Source: Burkholderia cepacia
Lineage (GTDB): Bacteria > Pseudomonadota > Gammaproteobacteria > Burkholderiales > Burkholderiaceae
Assembly (NCBI RefSeq): GCF_029962485.1
Contig: NZ_CP073637.1
Span: forward strand, 1,612,001-1,676,000
Length of the DNA: 64,000 nt
Direction of reading: 5' to 3'
This document shows, piece after piece, positions 56,468-64,000 of this stretch (positions are counted from its first letter, which is position 1; each line of letters starts with the position of its first letter). The translations under genes and the position numbers were made by a program. The notes beneath the pieces are model-generated. The model searched no databases and had not been told where the DNA came from. It saw only the letters and a program-made list of their open reading frames with translations.

Positions 56468-57457
56468 TCACGCGCTGACCGGCTCCGCACGCTTTGCCGT
56501 GAAATTCCAGCGCTGCGCCTGTCCCGTATCGACGCGAGCCGGTAGCAGTCCGGCCGCGAGGAAGGTGTCGGCGATCCTCTGTTGTTCACCGAAGTTTTGC
56601 GCGACCACGGCACGGACGAGATAGCTGCGTCGCGCATTCGCACGCGCGATCGTTGCCGCGTCGAGCCCCCAGATTGGCGCGAGCGTACTCGCGGCTTCCT
56701 GCGGGTGGTCACGCAGCCACGTGCCGGCTTGCGACAACTGGTCAAACAGGATCTGGACGACATCGGGTCGCCCGGCGGCGAAACTGCTCGATGCGAGGTA
56801 GTAGCGCTGGTATGACGCGAGCCCGTCGCCGTCGGCCAGAATCCGCACGTCGGGATTCCGGTCGACCGACGCGACATAGGGATCCCACGTGACCCATGCG
56901 TCCACGCTGCCGCGCTCGAACGCTGCGCGGCCATCCGCGGGCGTCAGGTAGTGGATCGCCGCGTCTGCGGGCGCGAGCTTCGCACGTGCGAGCGCGGCAA
57001 GCAGCAGGTAATGGCTGCCGGCCGCCTTCGTGACCGCGATGCGTTTGCCTTTGAGGTCGGTGAGCGTGCGCAGCGCGCTGTCCTGCTTCACGACGATCGC
57101 CTGCGCTTTCGGTGAAGGCGCTTCCTGCGCGACGTACACGAAACGCGCATGCGCGGCTTGTGCGAAGACCGGAACCGTGTCGGCCACGTCGGCGCTGAAA
57201 TCGACGGCGCCCACGTTGAGTGCTTCGGTCAGCGGCAATCCGCTTGCGAATTCATGCCACGACACACGCAGGCCGAGCGGTGTCAGCACCTGCTCGAGCG
57301 TGCTGCGCGTCTTCAGCAGTGTGATGAGCGTCGACGACTTCTGGTAACCGATGCGTAGCGTGGCAGGCGTGTTTTCGGCGCGCGCCCGGATGCCTGCGAC
57401 AGTGAGGCCCGCGGCCAGCATCGCGCGCGCGAATGCGCGGCGGTTCATCGACGTCAT
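56468..57457 (-). CDS. SsuA-type aliphatic sulfonate binding protein (orphan)
   Basis: 329 residues. The signal peptide is of Tat-like type (MNRRAFARAMLAAGLTVAGI, twin Arg). NMT1/SsuA fold: LRIGYQKSSTLITLLKTRST, LPLTEALNVGAVDFSADVAD, GKRIAVTKAAGSHYLLLAAL, DAWVTWDPYVASVDRNPDVR. Such proteins bind sulfonates or related anions in the periplasm. No permease or ATPase is next to it; it sits between tRNA-Leu copies 2 and 3. GAGGAG precedes the first ATG. Confidence 0.88.
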   Translation of the reverse strand: MTSMNRRAFARAMLAAGLTVAGIRARAENTPATLRIGYQKSSTLITLLKTRSTLEQVLTPLGLRVSWHEFASGLPLTEALNVGAVDFSADVADTVPVFAQAAHARFVYVAQEAPSPKAQAIVVKQDSALRTLTDLKGKRIAVTKAAGSHYLLLAALARAKLAPADAAIHYLTPADGRAAFERGSVDAWVTWDPYVASVDRNPDVRILADGDGLASYQRYYLASSSFAAGRPDVVQILFDQLSQAGTWLRDHPQEAASTLAPIWGLDAATIARANARRSYLVRAVVAQNFGEQQRIADTFLAAGLLPARVDTGQAQRWNFTAKRAEPVSA

Positions 57458-57604
57458 GAAGCGTGCTCCTCGTTGGATGCGTTGAAAGCAAGGCGGCTAA
57501 CGTAACAACGGGGAGGGCGATTGATAACCGATTAATTCTGCTATCGATCGGAACGGCGGACATAAGGCTGATGGCAGCGCGCATCGCGATACGGGCGCTG
57601 AATG

Positions 57605-57635
57605 AAAAAAAGGCCGGCAAAAGCCGGCCTTTCTT
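57605..57635 (-). terminator. Array terminator 6 (after tRNA-like element d)
   Basis: AAGAAAGGCCGGC-TTTT-GCCGGCCTTTTTTT on the minus strand. Confidence 0.8.
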
Positions 57636-57645
57636 ATCAATCGAG

Positions 57646-57748
57646 TGGTGCCCAGGAGAGGGCTCGGTCACACATGCGCGACCCCGTACTTGCAAGCGCA
57701 GCCTTTCGAGTCCTCACGCAAAGCGCGCAGGCGCTTTGCTTCCTGGGC
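57646..57748 (-). repeat. tRNA-like repeat element d (103 nt)
   Basis: Same layout with a short deletion in the inner palindrome arm (its CCCCGTACTTGCAAG side). The end is ACCA and the closing stem is perfect. The inner GAGGACTCG stem has one A-C mismatch here. It follows tRNA-Leu copy 3. Confidence 0.8.
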
Positions 57749-57756
57749 TTGAAATG

Positions 57757-57786
57757 AAAAAAGGCCGGCTAGAAGCCGACCTTTTT
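57757..57786 (-). terminator. Array terminator 7 (after tRNA-Leu copy 3)
   Basis: AAAAAGGTCGGCT-TCT-AGCCGGCCTTTTTT on the minus strand. Confidence 0.8.
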
Positions 57787-57796
57787 ATAAAACAGA

Positions 57797-57883
57797 TGGT
57801 GCCCAGGAGAGGACTCGAACCTCCACGATGTTGCCACCGCTAGGACCTGAACCTAGTGCGTCTACCAATTCCGCCACCTGGGC
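57797..57883 (-). tRNA. leuT-like: tRNA-Leu(CAG), copy 3
   Basis: 87 nt including CCA, identical to copies 1 and 2. About 45 bp of 5' leader are almost identical to those of copy 1. Confidence 0.97.
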
Positions 57884-57920
57884 ACGTTTTGCAGTGAGCT
57901 GCTTGCTGCAAAGAAGCGAA

Positions 57921-57948
57921 ATTATAGCGCCCCAATTATTCGTGTCAA
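57921..57948 (-). promoter_or_regulatory. Consensus promoter of tRNA-Leu copy 3
   Basis: TTGACA (57943-57948), 16 bp, TATAAT (57921-57926) on the minus strand. Confidence 0.9.
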
Positions 57949-58022
57949 CACTTTTTTGCGATGCATCGCAAACCGGCCGCCGTCGCGCCTGCTCGCGGCA
58001 TTCCCCGTCATTTGGCGACACA

Positions 58023-58045
58023 GGCGGGTGATAGAATGACCCGCC
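58023..58045 (+). promoter_or_regulatory. Dyad around TAGAAT in rnr promoter region
   Basis: GGCGGGT and ACCCGCC flank GATAGAATG, whose TAGAAT is a possible -10 for rnr. The dyad could be an operator or an early-transcript hairpin. No good -35 at 17 bp. Confidence 0.4.
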
Positions 58046-58134
58046 GCCGTCAATATAGAACTGTCTGACGGACACCTCTATGTTGATGCCGTGCACCATC
58101 AGTCAACGCAACGAGAACAATCATCGACAAACCC

Positions 58135-60612
58135 TTGAGCAAATATCCGTACCCCATTCCGAGCCGTGAAGAAATTCTCGGCGTGCTGCGTACGAGCGAC
58201 GCGTCGCTGGCTGCCAACGACATCGCCGAAGCCCTGTCGATCAAGCGTCAGGAGCGCGAGGGGTTCTTCCGGCGTGTCGCCGCGATGGAGCGCGACGGCC
58301 AGATCCGCCTCGACAAGCGCGGCCATTATCAGTTGACCCATCCGTCGAACTTCGTCGCCGGGCGCGTGCAGGGGCATCGCGACGGCTACGGGTTCGTGAT
58401 CCGCGACGACGGCCAGGACGACCTGTTCCTGCCGAACGGCGAAATGCAAAAGGTGATGCACAACGATCGCGTGCTCGCGCGAATCGTCGGCTACGATCGC
58501 CGCGGCCGCCCCGAAGGGCATGTGGTCGAAGTCACCGAACGCGCGAACAAGCGCGTGATCGGCCGCCTGCTCAACGAGAACGGTGCGCTGATCGTCGCGC
58601 CGGAAGACAAGCGCATCGGCCACGACATCCTGATCACGCAGAACGTGAAGAAGGCGAAGGTCGGGCAGGTCGTCGTCGTCGAGCTGACCGATTTCCCGAG
58701 CCGTCATTCGCAGCCGCTCGGCCGTGTCGTCGAAGTGCTCGGCGACATCGACGATCCAGGCATGGAAATCGAAATCGCGGTGCGCAAGTACGGCGTGCCG
58801 CACGAATTCAGCCAGCCGGCGCTCGACGAAGCCGCCGCGCTGCCCGACAAGGTGCGGCCGACCGATCTGCGCTTCCGCGTCGACCTGCGCGACGTGCCGC
58901 TCGTGACGATCGACGGCGAGGACGCCCGCGACTTCGACGACGCCGTCTACTGCGAGCCGGTCAAGGTCGGGCGTGGCGACGGCTATCGGCTGATCGTCGC
59001 GATCGCGGACGTGTCGCACTACGTACAGCCGGGCACGGGCCTCGATGCCGACGCGCTCGAACGCAGCACGTCGGTGTATTTCCCGCGCCGCGTGATCCCG
59101 ATGCTGCCGGAGAAGCTGTCGAACGGCCTGTGCTCGCTGAATCCGCACGTCGACCGCTGCGTGCTCGCGTGCGACATGGTGATCACCGCGCGCGGCGAGA
59201 TCAAGGCGTACCAGTTCTACCCGGCCGTGATCCATTCGGCTGCACGTCTCACGTACACCGAAGTCGCGGCCGTGCTGTCGAACACGAAGGGCCCGGAGGC
59301 CGCGCGCCGCGCGGACCTGCTGCCGCATCTGCAGGATCTGTACGGCGTCTACAAGTCGCTGTTCGCCGCCCGTCAGAAGCGCGGTGCGATCGACTTCGAC
59401 ACGACCGAGACCTACATCGTCTGCAACTCGCAGGGCAAGATCGAGCAGATCGTGCCGCGTCAGCGCAACGACGCGCACAAGCTGATCGAGGAATGCATGC
59501 TGGCCGCGAACGTCTGCGCGGCCGATTTCCTGAAGCGCAACAAGCATCCGGGCCTGTACCGCGTGCACGCGGGGCCGACGCCGGAGAAGCTCGAGAACCT
59601 GCGTGCCTTCCTGCGCGGCATGGGCCTGTCGCTCGGTGGCGGCGACAAGCCGCATGCGAGCGACTACGCGGCGCTGATGGCGCAGATCCGCGACCGGCCC
59701 GATGCACAGATGCTGCAGCCGATGCTGCTGCGCTCGATGCAGCAGGCCGTCTACAGCCCGGACAACATCGGCCACTTCGGTCTCGCCTACGAGGCGTACG
59801 CGCACTTCACGAGCCCGATCCGCCGTTATCCCGACCTGCTCACGCACCGTGCGATCTACGCGATCCTGTCCGGCAAGAAGTACACGCCGAAGGCGCCGGA
59901 CGGCTTCGAGCTGAACACTGCGCTGTCGCCGCGTGCGCGCGCCATGCAGCAGGCCGACGACGAATCGCGCGGCCGCTCGCGCTCGAACACGGCGATCTGG
60001 GAAGAACTCGGCCTGCACTGCTCGGCGAACGAGCGTCGTGCGGACGAAGCGTCGCGCGACGTCGAGGCATGGCTCAAGTGCTACTTCATGCGTGACAAGC
60101 TCGGCGAGGAGTACGGCGGGATGGTGAACGGCGTCACGTCGTTCGGCATCTTCGTGCAGCTCGACACGCTGTTCATCGAAGGGCTCGTGCACGTCACGGA
60201 ACTCGGCTCGGACTACTTCCAGTACGACGAGATCAAGAACGAGCTGCGCGGTGAACGGACAGGCATTCGCTATCGTCTGTCGGATCGCGTGCGCGTCCAG
60301 GTGAGCCGCGTCGATCTCGACGCGCGAAAGATCGACTTCCGCCTCGTGCGCGATACGCCGGTGAAGGCGCCGCGTCCGTCGCCCGCGCCGGCTGCCGGCG
60401 GTGCCGATCGCAACGGCAACGGCCCGCGCGTGCGCGCGCTGCCGCCGTCGTCGTCGGAAGAGTCGGCGCCGCGTCGCAAGAAAGCGGCGAGCGCGCCGAG
60501 CGTCGCGGTGCAGGAAGCGCGCGCCGCGCGTGGTGCCGCGAAGAAGAAGGCCGGGGGCGGTGCGCCCGCGAAGCCGACCGCGAAGAAGACTCGCGCCCGC
60601 AAGAAGTATTGA
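58135..60612 (+). CDS. rnr: Ribonuclease R
   Basis: 825 residues. 3'-5' exoribonuclease that degrades structured RNA and takes part in rRNA and tmRNA quality control. N-terminal winged helix (SREEILGVLRTSDASLAAND), cold-shock domains, RNB catalytic domain with DGEDARDFDDAVYC (Asp260, 266, 268, 269), S1 domain and a Lys/Arg/Ala-rich basic tail (AKPTAKKTRARKKY). The frame has an upstream TGA at 58084 and no ATG or GTG before conserved sequence, so TTG 58135 is the start. The weak start fits low basal synthesis. Confidence 0.96.
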   Translation: MSKYPYPIPSREEILGVLRTSDASLAANDIAEALSIKRQEREGFFRRVAAMERDGQIRLDKRGHYQLTHPSNFVAGRVQGHRDGYGFVIRDDGQDDLFLPNGEMQKVMHNDRVLARIVGYDRRGRPEGHVVEVTERANKRVIGRLLNENGALIVAPEDKRIGHDILITQNVKKAKVGQVVVVELTDFPSRHSQPLGRVVEVLGDIDDPGMEIEIAVRKYGVPHEFSQPALDEAAALPDKVRPTDLRFRVDLRDVPLVTIDGEDARDFDDAVYCEPVKVGRGDGYRLIVAIADVSHYVQPGTGLDADALERSTSVYFPRRVIPMLPEKLSNGLCSLNPHVDRCVLACDMVITARGEIKAYQFYPAVIHSAARLTYTEVAAVLSNTKGPEAARRADLLPHLQDLYGVYKSLFAARQKRGAIDFDTTETYIVCNSQGKIEQIVPRQRNDAHKLIEECMLAANVCAADFLKRNKHPGLYRVHAGPTPEKLENLRAFLRGMGLSLGGGDKPHASDYAALMAQIRDRPDAQMLQPMLLRSMQQAVYSPDNIGHFGLAYEAYAHFTSPIRRYPDLLTHRAIYAILSGKKYTPKAPDGFELNTALSPRARAMQQADDESRGRSRSNTAIWEELGLHCSANERRADEASRDVEAWLKCYFMRDKLGEEYGGMVNGVTSFGIFVQLDTLFIEGLVHVTELGSDYFQYDEIKNELRGERTGIRYRLSDRVRVQVSRVDLDARKIDFRLVRDTPVKAPRPSPAPAAGGADRNGNGPRVRALPPSSSEESAPRRKKAASAPSVAVQEARAARGAAKKKAGGGAPAKPTAKKTRARKKY

Positions 60613-60761
60613 GCGTTCGGGGCGGCGCACGCGCATGCCCTGCAGTATCGAGAGACGCCGCGTCACCGGTCATCGGCCGGCAGCGCGGCGCTTTCCTTTT
60701 TCCATGGATCGTGGTTGCGCGCGTTGCGCGACCGCACGTTTGATCGAAGGTTGTTCCAGTC

Positions 60762-61505
60762 ATGTCACGTCTGAAGGTTCTTTACGGTTTTCATGCGGTG
60801 ACCGCACGTTTGCGGCACGATGCATCGACGGTTGCGGAGGTGCTGTACGACCAGACGCGCCGCGACCGCCGCATGCAGGACTTCCTGCACACCGCGAAGG
60901 AAGCGGGCGTGCGGTTGATTGCAGCCGACGAAACGCGCCTGTGGGGCCTTGCTCACACCGAGCGCCACCAGGGCGTCGTCGCGCGTGTCGAGGACATGCC
61001 GCTCGCGCAGAACCTGTCGGAGCTGCTCGACGGCATCCACGGCCCGGCGCTGCTGCTCGTACTCGACGGCGTCACCGATCCGCACAACCTCGGCGCATGC
61101 CTGCGTGTCGCCGATTCGGCCGGCGCGCATGCGGTGATCGCCCCGCGCGACCGTGCAGTCGGCCTGAACGCGACGGCAGCCAAAGTGGCAAGCGGCGCCG
61201 CCGACACGGTGCCGTACATCACGGTGACGAACCTCGCCCGTGCGCTGCGCGAGCTGAAGGAAGCCGGCGTGTGGATCATCGGCACGTCGGACGAGGCGTC
61301 GGCGACGCTCTATGAAACCAAGCTCGACGGCCCCGTTGCGCTCGTGATGGGCGCCGAAGGCGAAGGCATGCGCCGGCTCACGCGCGATACCTGCGACGAA
61401 GTGATGAGCATCCCGATGGCCGGCAGCGTGGAAAGCCTGAACGTGTCGGTCGCCAGCGGCGTGTGCCTGTACGAGGCCGTGCGCCAGCGGCGCGTGAAGG
61501 GCTGA
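60762..61505 (+). CDS. rlmB: 23S rRNA (guanosine-2'-O)-methyltransferase RlmB
   Basis: 247 residues. SPOUT methylase that modifies G2251 in the P-loop of 23S rRNA. N-terminal substrate-binding domain, then motif 1 [20 protein letters not shown], motif 2 [12 protein letters not shown] and motif 3 [20 protein letters not shown] with the knot. It lies 149 bp after rnr, the common rnr-rlmB pairing. Confidence 0.96.
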   Translation: MSRLKVLYGFHAVTARLRHDASTVAEVLYDQTRRDRRMQDFLHTAKEAGVRLIAADETRLWGLAHTERHQGVVARVEDMPLAQNLSELLDGIHGPALLLVLDGVTDPHNLGACLRVADSAGAHAVIAPRDRAVGLNATAAKVASGAADTVPYITVTNLARALRELKEAGVWIIGTSDEASATLYETKLDGPVALVMGAEGEGMRRLTRDTCDEVMSIPMAGSVESLNVSVASGVCLYEAVRQRRVKG

Positions 61506-61604
61506 CGCCAGCTCGGTCCCGCGCGATCCGCGCGGGCCTCGAATGACCCGAACGACGCGTGCCGTGATGCGGTGTGGCACGCGCCTCTGCGGAACCCGTG
61601 ACCG

Positions 61605-62477
61605 ATGCACCTGTTTCGTGTTGGCGCCTCTTGCGCCGGGTTGTGCCTGCTGGCGGCCTGCACGTCGCCGTCGCTCGTCGAACGCGGCACGTACTACGCC
61701 GACACGAGCCTGCATGCGCGCGGTGCCGATTCGCGGGTTCGCTTTCTTGTGATGCATTACACCGAAAGCGACGAGGCGAAGTCGTTGCGCACGCTGACGG
61801 GCGATTCGGTCAGCGTGCATTACGTCATCCCGCCGCAGCCGCGCACCGAACACGGGATGCCCGTGGTCTACCAGCTTGTTCCTGAAGCGCAACGCGCGTG
61901 GCATTCAGGCGTGAGCGAGTGGCAGGGCACGACGGAGCTGAACGCGGTGTCGATCGGCATCGAGAACGTGAACCGCGGCCCGCTCGATTCGCAGAATCGT
62001 ACCTGGCAGCCGTATCCGCCCGAACAGGTCCACGCATTGATCAACCTGTCGAAGGACATCGTCGCGCGCTACGGCATCCCGCCGACGCGCGTGGTCGGGC
62101 ACAGCGACATCGCACCGCAACGCAAGATCGATCCGGGGCCGTTATTTCCATGGCGTGCGCTCGCGCAGGCCGGCGTCGGCGCGTGGCCGGACGAGGCGAC
62201 CGTGGCCGCGCGGCTTGGCGGCCGCGATCCGCGTACGCCCGTCGATGTGCGCGAACTGCAGCTCAGGCTCGCGCGCTACGGCTACGACGTGCCGACCGAC
62301 GGCGTGCTCGACGCACGCACGCGGCGCGTGTTCGCGGCATTCCAGATGCATTTCCGGCCGTCGGACTATGCGGGCAATCCGGACGCCGAAACCGATGCAA
62401 TTGCGCAGGCGTTGCTCGACAAATACTTTCCCGGCGCGCAACCGTCGGACAACGCGCCCGCGGCAGGCGCACCCTGA
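61605..62477 (+). CDS. N-acetylmuramoyl-L-alanine amidase lipoprotein (AmiD-like)
   Basis: 290 residues. Lipobox LLAAC near residue 20. The Amidase_2 domain has zinc-ligand motifs VMHYTESDE and [29 protein letters not shown] is also typical. A C-terminal peptidoglycan-binding domain ([20 protein letters not shown]) follows. It cuts the amide of muropeptides at the envelope. The domain order matches E. coli AmiD. Confidence 0.92.
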   Translation: MHLFRVGASCAGLCLLAACTSPSLVERGTYYADTSLHARGADSRVRFLVMHYTESDEAKSLRTLTGDSVSVHYVIPPQPRTEHGMPVVYQLVPEAQRAWHSGVSEWQGTTELNAVSIGIENVNRGPLDSQNRTWQPYPPEQVHALINLSKDIVARYGIPPTRVVGHSDIAPQRKIDPGPLFPWRALAQAGVGAWPDEATVAARLGGRDPRTPVDVRELQLRLARYGYDVPTDGVLDARTRRVFAAFQMHFRPSDYAGNPDAETDAIAQALLDKYFPGAQPSDNAPAAGAP

Positions 62478-62569
62478 ATACGCGGGCGCGTCACGCGCCG
62501 AAAAACCCGGGCCGTCATCCGAGTCCGGTAAACTGGCGGTTTTCCGTAATCCCGCAGCACGACCACTCC

Positions 62570-63265
62570 ATGACTCAAGACGAACTCAAACGCCTCGTCG
62601 GCCAGGCCGCCGCCGACTACGTGATCCAGAACGTGCCGGAAGGCGCCGTGATCGGCGTCGGCACCGGCTCGACCGCCAACTGTTTCATCGACGCGCTCGC
62701 CGTCGTCAAGTCGCGCTATCGCGGCGCCGTGTCGAGTTCCGTTGCCACGACCGAGCGCCTGAAATCGCACGGCATCAAGGTATTCGACCTGAACGAGGTC
62801 GACTCGCTGCAGGTGTACGTCGACGGCGCCGACGAGATCGACGCGAGCGGCGCGATGATCAAGGGCGGCGGCGGTGCGCTGACGCGCGAGAAGATCGTCG
62901 CGTCGGTGGCCGACACGTTCGTCTGCATCGCGGACGGCAGCAAGCGCGTGCCGGTGCTCGGCGCGTTCCCGCTGCCGATCGAGGTCGTGCCGATGGCGCG
63001 TACGGCGATCGGCCGGCGCGTGACCGCGCTCGGCGGCGTGCCCGTGCTGCGCGTGACGAAAGACGGCGCACCGTACATCACCGACAACGGCAACGAGATC
63101 ATCGACGTGAAGGGGCTGCAGATCGCCGATCCGCGCGGCTTCGAAGCGCAGGTGAATGCATGGCCGGGCGTCGTGACGGTCGGCCTGTTCGCCCAGCGCG
63201 GCGCGAATCTGTGCTTGCTCGGCACGGAAAACGGCGTTGAAACGATCGTTTATTCGGCTAATTGA
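62570..63265 (+). CDS. rpiA: Ribose-5-phosphate isomerase A
   Basis: 231 residues from ATG 62570. It interconverts ribose-5-P and ribulose-5-P in the pentose phosphate pathway. [17 protein letters not shown] (phosphate loop), [20 protein letters not shown] (catalytic Asp), ALTREKI with the catalytic Glu, and [12 protein letters not shown] are all present. Single gene with its own terminator. Confidence 0.97.
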   Translation: MTQDELKRLVGQAAADYVIQNVPEGAVIGVGTGSTANCFIDALAVVKSRYRGAVSSSVATTERLKSHGIKVFDLNEVDSLQVYVDGADEIDASGAMIKGGGGALTREKIVASVADTFVCIADGSKRVPVLGAFPLPIEVVPMARTAIGRRVTALGGVPVLRVTKDGAPYITDNGNEIIDVKGLQIADPRGFEAQVNAWPGVVTVGLFAQRGANLCLLGTENGVETIVYSAN

Positions 63266-63340
63266 AAGAAATGGCAAGCAGTCCGTAGCGGCACGTTATC
63301 GACCGTAATGGACTGAATGTTTAAATCTTGTGGAAATCGG

Positions 63341-63379
63341 GACCCGGCAGGCGCGGCGCGCTTTCCGGGTCTTTTTTTT
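63341..63379 (+). terminator. rpiA terminator
   Basis: GACCCGG and CCGGGTC close a GC-rich hairpin followed by eight T residues, 75 bp after the rpiA stop. Confidence 0.85.
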
Positions 63380-63420
63380 AGACGTATAAATCACCCCGTC
63401 AAAAAGAGGGATAACCCTGT

Positions 63421-63434
63421 CAGGTGTTTACCAG
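63421..63434 (+). promoter_or_regulatory. Candidate operator before the FadR-type gene
   Basis: CAGGT-GTTT-ACCAG is a 4-of-5 inverted repeat of the short, spaced kind used by FadR-subfamily GntR regulators, 111 bp upstream of the start. No clear promoter was identified in 63380-63544. Confidence 0.35.
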
Positions 63435-63544
63435 ATAGCGAAATATCCTCGAACTCATCAACTTATAGATCATAAGAACAGTAGTAACCAGGGCCGGCGG
63501 AACTGCGGAGCAGGTGTTCGCAAATCGACGCACGGGGAGGTGTC

Positions 63545-64000
63545 ATGGAGCAGGGCAAAGACCGGTCACTGGTCGCCAAAGTGATGGATGGGCTTGTCTC
63601 GGGTATCGTCGAAGACAAGTACGGCGGCATCTTGCCGCCACAGGACGTGCTGTCGAAAGAGTTCGATGTGAGCCGCACTGTGATGCGGGAAGCGTTGTCG
63701 ATGTTGCTTGCGCGCGACATGCTGGACGTGCGGCCGAAAGTCGGCACGCGCGTGCGGCCAATGCGCGACTGGCGCATGATCGACGAAGACGTCGTGAGCT
63801 GGCGGTTTCGGGCAAAACCCGATCCGCAGTTCATGCGCGACGTCATCGAATTCCGGATGCTGATCGAACCACGTGCGACCGCGCAGGCGGCGGTGCGTGC
63901 GACGGCAGCCGACATCGCGGGCATTCGCGAAGCGTTCGATGCGTTCAAGGTGCTGCAGCCGGGAGACCCCGGCTACGACACGGCGGACGAGTTGCTGCAC
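63545..64000 (+). CDS. GntR-family regulator, FadR subfamily (3' end outside window)
   Basis: 152 codons are visible from ATG 63545 (GGGGAGG upstream) and the frame is open at the window edge. A winged helix (LPPQDVLSKEFDVSRTVMRE, ALSMLLARDMLDVRPKVGTR) is followed by the start of an FCD ligand domain (MRDVIEFRMLIEPRATAQAA). This subfamily controls sugar-acid, galactonate or organic-acid catabolism. The target genes probably lie beyond the window. Confidence 0.9.
   Translation, partial: MEQGKDRSLVAKVMDGLVSGIVEDKYGGILPPQDVLSKEFDVSRTVMREALSMLLARDMLDVRPKVGTRVRPMRDWRMIDEDVVSWRFRAKPDPQFMRDVIEFRMLIEPRATAQAAVRATAADIAGIREAFDAFKVLQPGDPGYDTADELLH

Noticed and set aside
61573..61590. Possible sigma-54 site upstream of the amidase gene
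   Set aside because: TGGCACG is present but the following GC is one base too far (11 instead of 10 between GG and GC).
61898..63265. 455-residue version of rpiA
   Set aside because: The extension is an off-frame reading of the amidase gene; ATG 62570 gives the standard 231-residue enzyme.

Overview
The window is about 64 kb of high-GC DNA. Gene content, codon use and gene order (infB-rbfA-truB, odhA-odhB-lpdA, a Flp/Tad pilus locus ending beside a long second Hfq) point to chromosome 1 of a Burkholderia, most likely the B. cepacia complex. That assignment rests on remembered synteny and protein likeness; no search was run.

Layout. 1-4.2 kb: end of the translation operon (infB, truncated by the window edge, then rbfA and truB). 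4.2-9.2 kb: a tripartite drug-efflux operon led by its MarR regulator (minus strand). 9.4-17.4 kb: typA/bipA and the 2-oxoglutarate dehydrogenase operon odhA-odhB-lpdA, with a structured leader resembling the Burkholderiales sucA RNA. 17.5-19.8 kb: zapE, a stand-alone IS5-type N-terminal domain and a DUF2147 protein. 19.9-25.1 kb: a minus-strand operon of two repetitive collagen-like lipoproteins and a TpsB/FhaC-type outer-membrane transporter, preceded by a near-perfect sigma-54 promoter. 25.7-38.6 kb: a complete Flp/Tad pilus locus (flp, cpaA, tadE, cpaB, cpaC, cpaE, cpaF, tadB, tadC, tadD, a small exported protein, tadG) ending in a sigma-54 activator. 38.7-41.6 kb: DUF2968 protein, hfq2, a small His/Asp-rich exported protein and a DUF1571 protein. 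41.6-49.1 kb: fadD with a PsrA-like TetR regulator, an MFS carrier, a GNAT, a ParB-like protein and a SulP transporter. 49.1-55.1 kb: ROK regulator, sugar ABC transporter and PfkB kinase in one operon, with a perfect 27-bp palindrome at its promoter. 55.4-57.9 kb: three identical tRNA-Leu(CAG) genes interleaved with four 103-107-nt tRNA-like CCA-type repeats, seven terminators and an orphan SsuA-like protein. 58-64 kb: rnr, rlmB, an AmiD-like amidase, rpiA and the start of a FadR-type regulator.

Two things stand out. First, the collagen-like lipoprotein/TpsB operon looks sigma-54 controlled, has a dyad-rich candidate enhancer about 150 bp upstream, and lies across the intergenic region from a Tad locus that encodes a sigma-54 activator. 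Together these could form an undescribed surface or adhesion module. Second, the tRNA-Leu array contains repeated nested-hairpin elements that keep both ends of the tRNA acceptor stem and mostly end in ACCA, reminiscent of the rtT repeats of the E. coli tyrT operon.
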